Counted from the stretch's first letter, positions 32,427 through 44,070 are shown. The stretch is DNA of 64,000 nucleotides from Symbiodinium natans (GCA_905221605.1 CAJNDS010002085.1:479001-543000), one strand, 5' to 3'. Notes: generated by a model not told the origin, from the sequence alone. Program-made: numbers and translations.

Positions 32427-33075
32427 TGCGAGGCGGATGATGGGAGGGGCGCGACTGCTTCTCTTGGGCACGAAAAGCCTGGAGTCACGGGGGCCTTCTT
32501 GCTGCGCTGGAAGCTTCAACATGAACACGCAGGCAGCACTGACGGCTTCTCTTGCAAGTGAAGCAAAGCTGGTGAGACTCCCAGCAAGATCGCAACAAAA
32601 GTCTGCAGGCGGTTGGGAGCCTCCACCACTTCTGCTTTCCTGCTTGTCAAACTCGTCCATGCCCTGGCAAAGTTGAGGTCCGGGTTCACGCGACACGAAA
32701 GAGAAGACGTTACAAGCCGCGACTTGGGACTCTTTCAGGCCATGGTATTCAAAAGGAGCTTCTGCAAGGAAAGCCGCCTGAGCACTGTCCCCGAACGTTC
32801 GATTTCGACACTTGGTTGGATTGAAAGGGCTCTGCAGGGGCCTCCCCGATGTTTCAAAACTCCCTCAACCACGAACTTTAGACCCTAAACCCTCAACCCT
32901 CAACCCTAAACCCTAAACCCTAAACCCTCCACCCCACTAAACCCTCAGCCCTCAAACCTCAACCCAAACGACTAACCCACTTCGAAGATCGGAGCAACCC
33001 CCCCCCCCCCCCCCCCGTCAGCCCAAGCCAACTCAAGCAGGTCCAGAAACCTTCCATCTTCTGACCTACAAAGCC

Positions 33076-33113
<38 letters not shown>

Positions 33114-33492
33114 TCCTCCAGCAAACACCTGTAGGTTCAGGCTTATGACGCCAATCAAAACTGTGTACTTATAAGCCCTTAGAAGGTACACTTATACTTG
33201 GAGTCATAAGGACTCGTGAACTCCTGACCCCTGGACCCCTGAACCCCTGAACCCTAAACCCTAAAAACCCTAAACCCTAAACCCTCAACCCTCAACCCTA
33301 AACCCTAACTCCTAAACCCTAAACCCTAAACCCTGAACCCTAAACCTATAAACCCTAAAAACCCTAAACCCTAACTCCTAAACCCTAAACCCTAAACCCT
33401 AAACCCTAAACCCTAAACCTAAACCCTAAACCCTAAACCCTAAACCCTAAACCCTAAACCCTAAACCCTAAACCCTAAACCCAACCGAAAGA

Positions 33493-33573
33493 GATCAACG
33501 CTTGGAGATCCGGGCCTTGAGCTCCAAACGGAGCCAGGTGCTGGTCACGTCGCCTCAACTGCAGGCGCTTCGG
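33493..33573 (+). CDS. exon-like island, unknown protein
   Basis: The plus frame reads DQRLEIRALSSKRSQVLVTS then PQLQALR, open from the end of a long CCCTAAA array to the next TTTAGGG array. Confidence 0.35.
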
Positions 33574-34171
33574 GTTTAGGGTTCAGGGTTTAGTGTTTAG
33601 GGTTTGGGGTTTGGGGTCTGGGGTTTTAGGGTTTAGGGTTTAGGGTTTAGGGTTTAGGGTTTAGGGTTTAGGGTGTAGGGTGTAGGGTGTAGGGTGGCAG
33701 GGTCTTGGGGCTTTGGGGGGTTAAATGTTGGGGGGGTGGGATTTGTATGCTTTTGGGGCTTTTGGGGTTTGGAGGGAATTTGGGCTTTGATTTGAGTCGG
33801 AGACCGCGGATGTCAGGGATGGGGGCCCCTCAAACCCTCAGATCTTTGTGGGTTTTGGGTTTGGGGTCCGGGGTCGTGAGATCATCGCAGGCTGTCCCCT
33901 CGAAAGGACGACCGCTTGCAGCTACCAGAAGTGAGCAAAGTTGCCTGTGATACGGGCTTGGCAGAAAGATCCCACACGACGCCGTGCCCTAATTAAGCCC
34001 TGGGCAGCAACTGAACCCTAAACCCTAAACACTAAACCCTAACCGTAAACCCTAAACCCTAAACCCCAAACCCTAAACCAGCATCCTCCTGACGAAGTGG
34101 CTCCAGGGCGCGCAAGCCTTGCCGTGGACGACGTGCGTGGCCGGCCTGGCGTCTGGGGATCCCAGACGGGG

Positions 34172-34262
34172 TTAGGGTTTAGGGTTTTAGGGTTTTAGGG
34201 TTTTAGGGTTTTAGGGTTTTAGGCTTTTAGGGTTTTAGGGTTTTAGGGTTTTAGGGTTTTAG
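34172..34262. repeat. 8-bp variant array TTTTAGGG
   Basis: About eleven units of TTTTAGGG (the green-algal telomere variant) pass without a break into TTTAGGG units at 34262-34297. The reverse orientation appears at 39090-39215. Confidence 0.95.
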
Positions 34263-34872
34263 GGTTTAGGGTTTAGGGTTTAGGGTTTAGGGTTTAGGGC
34301 TTAGGGCTTAGGCTTAGCCACGGCTTTTTTGGTTGAGCGCCGCTGGGTGTCAGGCTTGAAGGTCCCTTTTGCCCTAAACCCTGAACCCTAAACCCTCAAC
34401 CCTAGGGGGGTTTAGGGTTTAGGGTTTAGGGTTTAGGGTTTAGGGTTTTGGGTAACCCTAAACCCGGGCTTTTGGGGATTCGGCTCCCACTCTTGCACGT
34501 CGGAGGCAACGCTCCAGGATGTGACGAACTTTACACATGATGCGGGGGGCTTTGGATTAGGGTTTGGGGTCCCTTTGGGAAATCTACGATTTAGGGTTTT
34601 AGGGCTCGGCGTTTGACCGCCTCCCTTACGTTGCCTCGCGAACACGCTTCATGCCTGAGGTCATTGTAAGAGCTGCCGTTATATGATGTGTTGAACTAGC
34701 TGGCAAACAAAAATAAGTGTAAGGAGCCTTCACTAATTACTTCACAAGCAACGAAAATCAAGACTCGAACAACTGATTGGGCAGGGTTTTTTTCAGCTCG
34801 TGCTGAACCACGCGCTTAAGCCGTAAACCCTACTGTAAACCCGAAAACCTAAACCCAAAACTTGCGCCCGGG

Positions 34873-34938
34873 TCACTGCGCACGATCGAAGTCGAAGAAG
34901 ATGTCGAAGTCGATGTTCAACTCCGTTGCTCCTCGGGC
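34873..34938 (-). CDS. terminal exon-like island
   Basis: The minus strand reads ATELNIDFDIFFDFDRAQ and TGA. The acidic/aromatic C-terminus is distinctive. A possible acceptor (GGCCCGAG) precedes it. No family is recognised. Confidence 0.4.
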   Translation of the reverse strand, partial: ARGATELNIDFDIFFDFDRAQ

Positions 34939-35587
34939 CGTTTAGGGTTTCTGACTTTACCCGTGGCATCTCATCCAAAGAACGGGCGGATGTGGATTAG
35001 GACATAGCAGAACTGCCCAGGTAGCCGGTTTGGGGCTTAAAGGGTTCAGGGCTCAGAATTAGGGCTCATCCGGCCGGTATGGAGGGTCTGTAGGGTTCCG
35101 TTGCTGGGCAGCTCCGGGCCCTCCCAAAAATGGCTTAGGGTTTGGGTTCAAAGGCTATGGCTTCAGGGCTTGGGCAGACTCCTACAACGTACCCCAAAAC
35201 CCCAAACCCCAAACCCTAAACCCCTATATGCACCCCTAAACCCCTACACCCTACCGAGGCTCAAGTTCACAAGTACCCCGAACATCCCCCGAACAGGGTT
35301 ACTAAAGAACTTCACATTACGTCCCACAGGCAAACCTGCTGAAGCCAAAGTCTTCTTTCATATCGAGAGTCGCATCCTCAGCTTCTCCAGAAGAAACTAG
35401 TCTGAAATCTCCAAAGATTACAGCGAGCACAGGGAAAAACCACGTCTGGAAGAAAACCCCGTGCTGCAGGAACAGTGTGAACTCGATGCGTTGGTTGAGG
35501 CTTTGAAATAGCTACTACTGGCACGCCGAGATTGCTTAGGGGAAGCCCGGGCCCAGCCATCCTCAGCTTCTCGGAACAGGTGAGCAA

Positions 35588-36280
35588 ATGATGCGCTTGA
35601 TCTCGCTGCCTAGGGCCTCTGCGACGGGCTTCTCAACCCCGACCTCGGGTGCGTCTAGAATTTCTTTTGTGCCGAGATCCTTCCATGTCTTTCTGACAAG
35701 TCCCATTACCGACTCAACCTGCTTTTCGGTGAAGACATGCATGCCATCCTTCTACATCATGCGCAGCGCTTGCTGCAGCACATCCGCCAGCTGCTCTTTG
35801 AGTTTCTACGCTTGGGCCACATAGTGCAACTTGGCATCCTTCGCTATGTCAGAGTCGTCCAAGGGGTACGGCAATTCAAAGTCCAATGCCCATCGGTCAA
35901 ACTGACGCTTGACATAGTCATCGACCTGCCCATCAGTGATCTCTTGCCCCTGGATCGCAAGCTTCACCCGCTTGTACAGTCCGATGTTCTGCTTGCACTT
36001 CTCGAACATCGTCCGGTCCACACCATCAGTGCTGTCACCAGCTGATGGCTTCAAAGTGGCCTTTCAAGCTGAGCAATGTCAAAGAACAGGCAGCAGAGTT
36101 GCAAACAAGAATCACTTGGATCAATCCCTCAGTGCACCTATTTGCCAACTCTTGGGCCAGTCAACGGCTTCAGTAGGGTAACGCAGCAGGAGATCTTCAA
36201 CTTGGTCAACCAGCACGATCATGGGCTTTGAGGCAATTGAGGCAATGGGCAGGTGCAGCAATCCCTTACCACCAATCGTT
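35588..36280 (-). pseudogene. decayed gene with two in-frame TAG codons
   Basis: Minus-strand reading runs PMIVLVDQVEDLLLRYPTEA then VDWPKSWQIGALRD (about 36120-36220). In the open frame 36054-35806 it continues MFEKCKQNIGLYKRVKLAIQ, QEITDGQVDDYVKRQFDRWA and HYVAQA. After TAG (35804) come KLKEQLADVLQQALRMM, TAG (35753) and KDGMHVFTEKQVESVMGLVR. Both TAGs fall where CAG (Gln) would fit. The stop near 36130 is TGA. Function unknown. The MIVLVDQVEDLL stretch resembles a hydrophobic strand followed by acidic residues, as in ATPases, but no Walker A is seen. Confidence 0.5.
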
Positions 36281-36289
36281 CACGAGCAG

Positions 36290-36384
36290 CTGGCTTAACA
36301 TTGGGCCATGCGTGATTTTCGAAAGTGGGAGACAAGCAGCTTGTCTCCAACTTTCGAAAATCACGCATGGCCGAATGTTAGCTG
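36290..36384. other. near-perfect 95-bp inverted repeat
   Basis: The left arm CAGCTGGCTTAACATTGGGC CATGCGTGATTTTCGAAAGT and the right arm ACTTTCGAAAATCACGCATG GCCGAATGTTAGCTG pair with only a few mismatches around GAGACAAGCAGCTTGTCTC. It lies just upstream, in the minus sense, of the decayed gene. It may be a foldback insertion that helped break it. Confidence 0.8.
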
Positions 36385-37259
36385 CACCATGGAAGTAGAT
36401 GCCGTGGTAGGCGAAGGGGCCAAAGCGTCGCCAGCATGGAATGCTCTGCTGGAGGAGAGTGCTCTTGCGTTCATGAACCGTGCCTTGCATGATCAGAGGG
36501 CGGCCCGGCTCGAGGTGCTCCTAGGGGTTGAGGTGAAACTTCACGACCGGCCTTGAAACCGTGGCCTATACCACGCGCCTGTACAAGTTTCCAGCGGCTG
36601 CTGCTGGCACATGACCAGGGATTCGCATGGTCCAAAGACCAGGTGCCTGAGATTGACGGCACCATTGCGACGACAATCAGTGAGCAGCCAGACCGAAATC
36701 CACTGCCATGCGCGGGAAGGGCCCTTATTGCACTACACCCCAGATGCGACGACCGCATCAACTCACCATTGGGAGCCATTGGTTTGAAAAAATCAAAACG
36801 AACATGTCATCGTGACGCCCCCGAACTCTAGGAGCCTTCAGCTCGGTCCTCAGGGCCTTAGGGTTGGGAACGAATGGAGCCGAGCCAGCTTGGTGAGAAG
36901 CTAGGGGGGGGGTTCCCGAATGCTGAAGCATCGGGTCTTTGTGCGTAGGGCCTGATTAAGGACGAAGTTGAAATATTGAAGCCGAAAAGGATGCAGATGC
37001 TCGGCAACCTAACTCAAGACTACCTGAACTTGGACATTTGGTCCTAAAACCCTCTTTTCGGGAAACCCCGTAGAGACACAGGCGCGTCAAAATCGTCCTG
37101 GGGAGGCGGACCCCAAAACAACGGAAAGACCCTCAAACCCCCAAAAGCCCTACACCCCAGAAAACCCTTGAGCCCGTTTCGCAAACAGGATCCCCTCTTC
37201 CCCTCCCTTTCCCCCCCCCCCCTGCTCCTACGGCTCAGGGCTTCGAGGGTGTATAGCGC
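36385..37259. other. unique sequence, no certain gene
   Basis: Overlapping ORFs of 75-100 codons occur on both strands at 36471-36831. The plus-strand reading LLLAHDQGFAWSKDQVPEID is plausible, but strand and borders cannot be decided. Confidence 0.35.
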
Positions 37260-37378
37260 TTAGGGTTTAGGGGTTTAGGGTTTAGGGGTTTAGGGGTTTA
37301 GGGGTTTAGGGGTTTAGGGTTTAGGGTTTAGGGTTTAGGGTTTAGGGTTTAGGGTTTAGGGTTTAGGGTTTAGGGTTA
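37260..37378. repeat. TTTAGGG and TTTAGGGG array
   Basis: Six TTTAGGGG units are followed by about ten TTTAGGG units. Confidence 0.95.
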
Positions 37379-37519
37379 GGGCCTTTGGGCTCATGGGGTT
37401 TTCAGAATTTATAGGGTTTCTAGGGCTTTGGGCTTAGTGCAGGAGAAGTCCCAACCCCTCGAAACAAGCCAGGCAGTCATTAAAAAGACATAAGAAAGCC
37501 ACGCAAGGCAACGCTTATG

Positions 37520-37708
37520 CTACACAAAGTTCTGGCTTGCTGGAGGTATGATTTCCTGCGGAACATACGTGTATTCCGATAAGGACTGATATTCATTTTC
37601 TGGAGGGTTGAGGATGAATCCAGATAATAAGCGACAGATTCCGAAGTGTTTGTGGCTACAGTCCAAGCCAGAGATCCAACCAGTGGTAGAACGACGTGGT
37701 GCTTTCAA
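37520..37708 (-). CDS. possible small protein or exon
   Basis: The minus strand reads ISGLDCSHKHFGICRLLSGF then PPENEYQSLSEYTYVPQEII and ends PASQNFV with TAG. The composition is protein-like, but there is no ATG in frame and no context. Exon or remnant. Confidence 0.25.
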   Translation of the reverse strand: MKAPRRSTTGWISGLDCSHKHFGICRLLSGFILNPPENEYQSLSEYTYVPQEIIPPASQNFV

Positions 37709-38656
37709 TTTACTTTGCCTGATGTTTCACTTCCTTACACACCTTTAGCTTTCATGCACCCGTGAAACAGTAGTGAAACGCTATAGAACCCAAACAGTAG
37801 TGAAACGTTATAGCAGCCCACATGGATGCCTTACAGGTTACGACTGGTGCTAGAAAGCTGTAGCAAATGAGGGGCGCGCGAAATTCCTACAATAAACCCT
37901 AACCCTAAGCCCTAAACCTCCAACGCCCCAAAGCCTAAACCAAACCCCCAACCCTTCCTTGAAGCTAGACTTGCTGACAGCCTAAACCCTAAACCCTAAA
38001 CCCTAAACCCTTAACCCTTAACCCTTAAACCCTAAACTAAACCATCCGCATTCGGGTCCTCCTGCCAAGATTTCGCTGTCGCTCCGGTCGAAAAAGGATC
38101 GGTCTGTTGCGCCGTCGTGGGCCTGAGGGGTTTGGGTCAAGCCCCTTCGCAACCCTAAGCCCTAAACCCTAAGTCCCTTCTGAACCCGAAACCTTAACCC
38201 GAAGGCCCCAACCCTATACCCTAAACCCCCCTGCCCGCCCAAAAACAAAGAACGAAATCCACCCCAAACCCGGGGTCTTGACACCCCTTGCCCCACATCG
38301 ACTACAGCCCCGGCAGCTCGAACTTTAGAGACAAGCATGGGTTTAGGGTTTAGGGTTCGGGGTTTCACTTAGGGTTTGGGGTTTAGGGTCTAGGGTTTAG
38401 GGCTAGTGGATTAGAGTTGAGGGTTTAGGGGAAAAGGCAGCCACGATGCCCACAGGAAGTGGAGCAAACCTCTAAGCTCCTGGTGCTGGGCTGCGGGGTC
38501 AATAAGTCAGGAGTAGAAGGAGGGACCCCAGGGTTCAGGGTTTGAACGGCTTTTTCTTTAGGGTTTAGGGTTTAGGGTTTAGGGTTTAGGGTTTAGGGTT
38601 TAGGGTTTAGGGTTTAGGGTTTAGGGTTTAGGGTTTAGGGTTTAGGGTTTAGGGTA

Positions 38657-38830
38657 CAAGGAGGAACCCTGAGAAGGGAGCCTTCATCTTGTTCACCTAT
38701 ATAACCCCTATAAAAACCTTATACAATCCCTTTTTGCCTAAGTAGCCCCCTAAATACCCCCAAATAACTCACCCTAAACCCTAAACCCTAAACCCTAAAC
38801 CCTAAACCCTTGTAAGGGTCCCTCCTTCAA
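38657..38830. mobile_element. family G element enclosing a CCCTAAA array
   Basis: The left end ACAAGGAGGAACCCTGAGAA and the right end GTAAGGGTCCCTCCTTCAA are imperfect inverted repeats. The left end matches the element at 21811. Five CCCTAAA units lie inside, next to the right end. Confidence 0.5.
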
Positions 38831-40254
38831 GCTCAGGGTTTGGGGCCTTGGGGTTTGGTCTTCGGTTCCTAGTCTGGTCCCTTAATTTCGGGTCCCTTGC
38901 TATATAACCCGTATTATAATTACACTACATACAATAAGGGCGCAGACTTCGGATCCCCGTAAGCAAGGGTTTTGGGGCAAGTGCCTTGTAGGTGAGGAAA
39001 GGGTCCGAGTGAAGGCTTCGTAAATCGTACATTAATGGTGCGTTTGCGGTGAGTCAGGACCTGGGCTTTTGTGCGGTCTCGGCGGCCGCCAACCCTAAAA
39101 CCCTAAAACCCTAAAACCCGAAAACCCCAAAACCCTAAAACCCTAAAAACCTAAAACCCTAAAACCCTAAAACCCTAAAACCCCAAAACCCTAAAACCCT
39201 AAAACCCTAAACCCTAAACCCTCCTAGGTGACCAGGGCCGGGTTTGGTGCCATCAGGGCTTCGGCTGCTCAGCTTTCTGGGTTTAGGGTTTAGGGTTTAG
39301 GGTTTAGGGTTTAGGGTTTAGGGTTAGGGTTTAGGGTTTAGGGTTTAGGGTTTAGGGTTTAGGGTTTAGGGCACACATGCTGAACACGCTCGAACAGCAC
39401 AGGACAACCCCAAGCAGACGAAATAGGGTTCAGGTTTAGCGTTTAGGGCTTGGGGCTTGGGGTTTAGGGTTTAGGGTTTAGGCTTTAGGGTTTAGGGTTT
39501 AGGGTTTAGGTAGGGGCCTTAACAATTGGAACAGACATGGAGAAAGAAAGATTATCCCTTAATAGCTAGAATAGGGTTTTGGGGGAGGGAGTTATTCTAG
39601 CATAATCATGAAGGGACCATAAAGGAATACCACTAGCAATTATTCCGACCCCGAAATTCCGTCTGCTCCACGGTTCAGCACCTCCTAAACCCTAAACCCT
39701 AAACCCTAAACCCTAAACCCTAAACCCTAAACCCTAAACCCTAAACCGCCTTTTTGGGCTTTGGGCCCATGAGTCCTGCAGCAGTGTTTCCCGCGGCTTG
39801 CTGGGCAGCTCCACAACCGGGGGCTCTTCCCACTTCCTGCGCTTTCCGGGTTGGGGTTGAGGGGTTTAGGGTTTCAGGGTTCAGGGTTTCAGGGTTTCAG
39901 GGTTTGAGGGTTTCAGGGTTTCAGGATTTCAGGGTTTCAGGGTTTCAGGGTTTCAGGGTTTCAGGGTTTCAGGGTTTTAAGGTTTAGGGGGTTTCGACTC
40001 TCACACTAACGCAGCGCAGGCAAGGCTCCGGTAGTCTTCTTGGCATATACCACAACACATGGGTTTGGGGCTGAGGGTTTAGGGTTTGCCACCTGAACAG
40101 CTGACACCCAAGCAGCATGCCGGCGTCAGCTACGCTGGAGGGTTTGGTGTTTAGGGCCTACTTCAATTGAAGGCTTCGGTGGGGCTTTGGGTGGTTTAAG
40201 ATTTTGGGGAGGGTCTACGGCTTTCAGGCATTGGGGTTTTGGGGGGTCAGGTTT

Positions 40255-40310
40255 GGGATGTTCCCCCTTATACTAACAGTAACAGTCCTGAATAGGGGTA
40301 CTACTTTGGG
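40255..40310. mobile_element. GGGATGTTCCC family, left half
   Basis: GGGATGTTCCCCCTTATACT AACAGTAACAGTCCTGAATA GGGGTACTA matches the left part of 1885-1960 and 51205-51266. The right TIR is not seen. Confidence 0.55.
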
Positions 40311-40349
40311 GTTAAGGAGTTTCTGCTGTGGCGCGCAGGGGAACCGAGT

Positions 40350-40500
40350 GTTGACACTGTGGGCCAGGCCTGCTTGGGGACGCCTCCTGCAGCCCTGCGC
40401 CTGCGGGAGGAAAGTTCCCGAAACCCTCACGCCAGCACTCGTGGCTACACAACCATTTCAGCCGCCTTCTACAGGAACTCCGTGGAAACAATCTCTGAAA
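40350..40500 (+). CDS. exon-like island, unknown protein
   Basis: The plus frame reads TPPAALRLREESSRNPHAST then GYTTISAAFYRNSVETISET, followed by a T-rich stretch and, later, a stop. It is open and protein-like. It may end at a donor near 40500. Confidence 0.35.
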
Positions 40501-40727
40501 CCCTAACACAATTTTTTTTTGGAACAGGCTTGATACTTCGCCCGGAGTTTTGCCCCTGACAAGACGGTAAGGCCGGAACACTAACCTGCAGCGGCCACAA
40601 AAGACCCCAAACCCTAAACCCCAAACCCCAAACCCTAAACCCTAAACCCTAAACCCTAAACCCTAAACCCTAAACCCTAAACCCTAAACCCTAAACCCTA
40701 AACCCTAAACCCTAAACCCTACCCTCC

Positions 40728-40810
40728 CCAAGTGGGGCGCCTCCACTCCCCGAGGAGCTTGCAGCACCTGTGGGCGATGCCTTCCAGGGCAGCAGCATCT
40801 CTGAGTCTGG
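40728..40810 (+). CDS. exon-like island, unknown protein
   Basis: The plus frame reads PSGAPPLPEELAAPVGDAFQ then GSSISESG between a long CCCTAAA array and a TTTAGGG array. Good composition. Confidence 0.35.
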
Positions 40811-41160
40811 GTTTAGGGTTTAGGGTTTAGGGTTTCGGGTTTAGGGTTTAGGGTTTAGGGTTCAGGGTTCAGGGTTTAGGGTTCAGGGTTTAGGGTTTAG
40901 GGTTTAGGGTTCAGGGTTTAGGGTTTCGGGTTTAGGCCTTAGTGTTACTGTTTGCTTAAGAACCCTCCCGCAAAAAAAGAGCAACAAAAAAAGATCCTCC
41001 TGAAAAGGGCAATTTGGGGATGAGCTTCTTACCTTTTGGGGGCTTCTGAAGCAAATAGTAGCTTACCGCAACCTTCAAGCGCGTAGAAGGGAGATGAGGA
41101 AGTTGGGTTGTCCTCCTAGGAATTCCCAGACGGGTGGTGTAGGGTGATTTTGGACTTTTC

Positions 41161-41258
41161 TAGTTCATGGTTGGGATAGTCTAAAAAAACTCAATTTCTA
41201 TTCCTTATTGGGTTTAAGTACCCTTGAAATGCAAAATGTTACCCAACTATGACAAAGT
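41161..41258 (-). mobile_element. introner-like family B copy
   Basis: On the plus strand TTCATGGTTGGGAT, then TTCTATTCCTTATTGGGTTT AAGTACCCTTGAAATG, then ACCCAACTATGACAAAG reproduces the ATPase first intron (56544-56638) almost word for word. In the minus sense it ends ...CATGAACTAG, the same end as the ATPase intron. Confidence 0.8.
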
Positions 41259-41540
41259 TTTGGGTTTTTCTAACCCGTGCTGATGCCCAGGTCTACGGGG
41301 CAAGTCTCAGGCTGTCGTGAGTGTCACTTTACTTGAAGGTGCAGGGGTGAGGGGTTTAGGGGTTTGGGGTTTAGGGTTTAGGGTTTAGGGTTTAGGGTTT
41401 AGGGGTTAGGGTTTAGGGTTTAGGGTTTAGGGTTTAGGGTTTAGGGTTTAGGGTTTAGGGTTTAGGGTTTGGGGTTTGGGGTTTGGGGTTTGGGGTTTGG
41501 GGTTTGGGGTTTGGGGTTTGGGGTTTGGGGTTTCGGGCTC

Positions 41541-41571
41541 TGGCTTTCATGAGCTGTTGCAAGTCAGCAAC
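41541..41571 (-). CDS. short exon-like island
   Basis: After an acceptor CGCAG the minus strand reads VADLQQLMKA. It is helical in character and very short. Bordered by a TTTGGGG array. Confidence 0.25.
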
Positions 41572-42405
41572 CTGCGCTCCAACCCAAATTTCCGACCTTT
41601 GTAAAATGCCGCACATTACAACCACACCCCTAAACCCTAAACCCTAAACCCCTAAACCCCTCAACCCTAAACCCCTCAACCCTACACCCCTAAACCCCTC
41701 AACCCTACACCCCTAAACCCCTCAACCCTACACCCCTAAACCCTAAACCCCTCAACCCTAAACTCCCTAAACCCTAAACCCCTAAACCCTCAACCCCACC
41801 CTTCAAGACGCATAATGAAGAAGCAGAGGTCAGACACACACTTCGGACATGGTCGAGGCTTTGGGAGGGACACCGGCTCCTTGAACCTGTTTAGGGTTTT
41901 AGGGTTTTAGGGTTTAGGGTTTAGGGTTTGGGGTTTGGGGCTTGGGGCTTGGGGCTTAGGGTTTAGGGTTTAGGGCTTAGGGTTTTTGGGTTTTAGGGTT
42001 TAGAGTCGTACCTCCGATCCGAACCCAGTGGACGACACCGACATGTAGTCGAGCCTGTTTCGAAGGGGGGTAACGCGATGCTCTTGTTCCACCCTTTTTT
42101 GCCCATTTTTCAAAACCCAAAAGCCCCAAACCCTGATTCGTCGCCCACCGCCTTTCCACCCTCTGCCCTGATACTTGAAACCCCCGGTACCTCCAAGTAT
42201 GAAATATTCTCATCGAGGTATACCATAAGCATAGCATTCTTGAGAAGCAGTATTTTGCATTAAGGGCGTGGGGGGGGGGGGGGCTGTATTCTTAGAGGGA
42301 GAAGATGACTCCTAAACTCTAAACCCTAAACCCTAAACCCTAAACCCTAAACTTGCCCTAAACCCTAAACCCTAAACCCTAAACCCTAAACCCTAAGCCC
42401 CAATC

Positions 42406-42530
42406 AGACCCTGGAACCTCATCACCGCGGCCTCAACCTCGCGCGCAGAGTTCCTACTGGACGAAGGCGTCGGCTTCTCTGGCGTCGGCTTCTCTGACTT
42501 CCTTGGGGGCGAAGCCAGGGGGCCTAAGCA
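42406..42530 (-). CDS. exon-like island, Ser/Pro/Lys-rich
   Basis: The minus strand reads PRKSEKPTPEKPTPSSSRNS then AREVEAAVMRFQGLIG and meets a CCCTAAA array. It contains a short duplicated EKPTP unit (two copies of a 15-bp repeat). Probably a linker exon. Confidence 0.45.
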
Positions 42531-42677
42531 ACTACCCAGCTCATAACCCCTGCCCCCGGTGTTTTGCATTTTTTCAACCACCCAATTCCTAGACTTAGGA
42601 ACAAATAGGGTGCCCTTTTGGTAAAAAAGGGGCAGATACGGGCCCATTTGCTCTCAAGGAAGAAGATTGCTTTTTTT

Positions 42678-42713
<36 letters not shown>

Positions 42714-43137
42714 CGGTTCTTAAGCAAATTGTAACCCAAAACCTAAGCCCTGCATCCCTGAAACCCTATAGTTTAGGGGTTCTGAAGCAAATAGTCGATG
42801 CCTCGTTTTGCCTCCTGCACGGGATCCGGCGTCTCTGCCCAGGGTTCGGAGTTTAGGGCGTTTTAGCAACAGGCTTGCCACCATAAACCCCTAACCCTAA
42901 ACCCTAAACCCTACACCCTTTTCCAACCAGGTCTGCACAGCTGCCGGGCAAGTCAGGCTCACACAACCAGCTTTACAGTTCTCGTGACTGCAAGGCTAGC
43001 TGCGTCACCCGTTCCATAGTGACATCACCTAAAAGGTCAAGTAGCACAAATTGGTGAAACCCTACACCCTAAAACCCTAAACCCCATACCCTGAACCCTA
43101 AACCCTAAACCCCAAACCCTGAAGGAGCAGCGTTGCA

Positions 43138-43338
43138 GTTGTTGCTTGAGGGCACTTGTGTTTTACGACAACGAGAACTTCGACTGCAACTACGGCCACT
43201 ACGACAACTTTCACAACTGCTCTAAATTTTGTTCTATTATGCCAGCCAATGGAGTCAATCAGAATTAAACTAAGAAAGTTAAAGCCTTCTGGTCGCCGTG
43301 AAGCGGTGGGGGCTCCGGATGAGGTTGCTCATCTTTGA
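43138..43338 (+). CDS. exon-like island with Thr-rich run
   Basis: The plus frame reads TTTRTSTATTATTTTFTTAL, then VLLCQPMESIRIKLRKLKPS, ending in TGA at 43336. Thr/Ala linkers of this kind are common in large dinoflagellate proteins (from memory). It may be two exons merged by eye. Confidence 0.3.
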
Positions 43339-43429
43339 GCTCCTCTGCCGCTTTGCCTGCTTCCACTTCCGGGGGGTTTGGGGTTTAGGGTTGAGGGCTT
43401 AGGGTCCGTTCTTCGGGTCGTAGGGTCTT

Positions 43430-43830
43430 GGGGTCTTGGGGTCTTCGGGTCCTAGGGTCTTAGCGTCTTAGGGTTTTAGGGTTGTAGGGTCTAGGGCCTT
43501 AGGGTCTTAGGGTCTTAGGGTCTTAGGGTCTTAGGGTCTTAGGGTCTGAGGGTCTTAGGGTCTTAGGGTCTTAGGGTCTTAGGGGCTTAGGGTCTTAGGG
43601 TCTTAGGGTCTTAGGGTCTTAGGGTCCTAGGGTCCTAGGGTCCTAGGGTCCTAGGGTTTTAGGGTTAGGGCTGTAGGGCTTAGGGTTTTAAGGTCTTAGG
43701 GTTTAGGGTCTTAGGGTCTTAGTGTTTAGGGCTTTAGGGTTTAGGCGATTAGGGTTTTAGGGTTAGGTCTTAGGGCTTAGGGTTTTAGGTCTTTAGGGTT
43801 TAGGATTTTAGGGCTTAGGGTCTTAAGTTT
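43430..43830. repeat. variant array TCTTAGGG (8 bp)
   Basis: About 30 units of GGGTCTTA, with patches of GGGTCCTA and GGGTTTTA, form the longest variant-specific array in the window. The neighbouring patches of one variant each point to local unequal exchange or slippage after seeding. Confidence 0.93.
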
Positions 43831-43949
43831 TTTTTGCCAAGTGTTCCAAGAAGAAGTCCTAGATTTAGGGTTTAGGGTTTCGGGTTTTGGGGCTTTAGGG
43901 TTGAGAGGGTCGGGTTTGGGGCTTTAGCCCCTTGGCTGATTGCGATATG

Positions 43950-44070
43950 CTACCACGTTTTCATCGCAAGAAACAAAGTAAGAACCGGGCAAGAACTCAA
44001 AAAAAAACAGCTACCACGTTTTCATCGCAAGCAACAAAGTAAGAACCGGGCAAGAACTCAAAAAAAAACA
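43950..44070. repeat. 56-bp direct repeat before an A run
   Basis: CTACCACGTTTTCATCGCAA through AAGAACTCAAAAAAAAACA occurs twice in a row (43951-44010 and 44011-44066), with one base difference. It ends in a long A tract to 44100. Confidence 0.85.

Larger units (their letters stand above)
32427..35100. repeat. telomere-like arrays, (CT)n and unique spacers
   Basis: After unique sequence to 32880 (no gene recognised) come CCCTAAA arrays at 32920-32935, 33250-33482 (the longest mixed run here) and 34018-34080. TTTAGGG or TTTTAGGG arrays follow at 33580-33690, 34170-34300 and 34410-34450. A C run lies at 33000 and (CT)n at 33078-33108. Two exon-like islands (33493, 34873) are listed separately. 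Confidence 0.85.

Noticed and set aside
43440-43830. CRISPR-like regular repeat
   Set aside because: It is an 8-bp tandem variant of the telomere unit with no spacers, in a eukaryotic genome.
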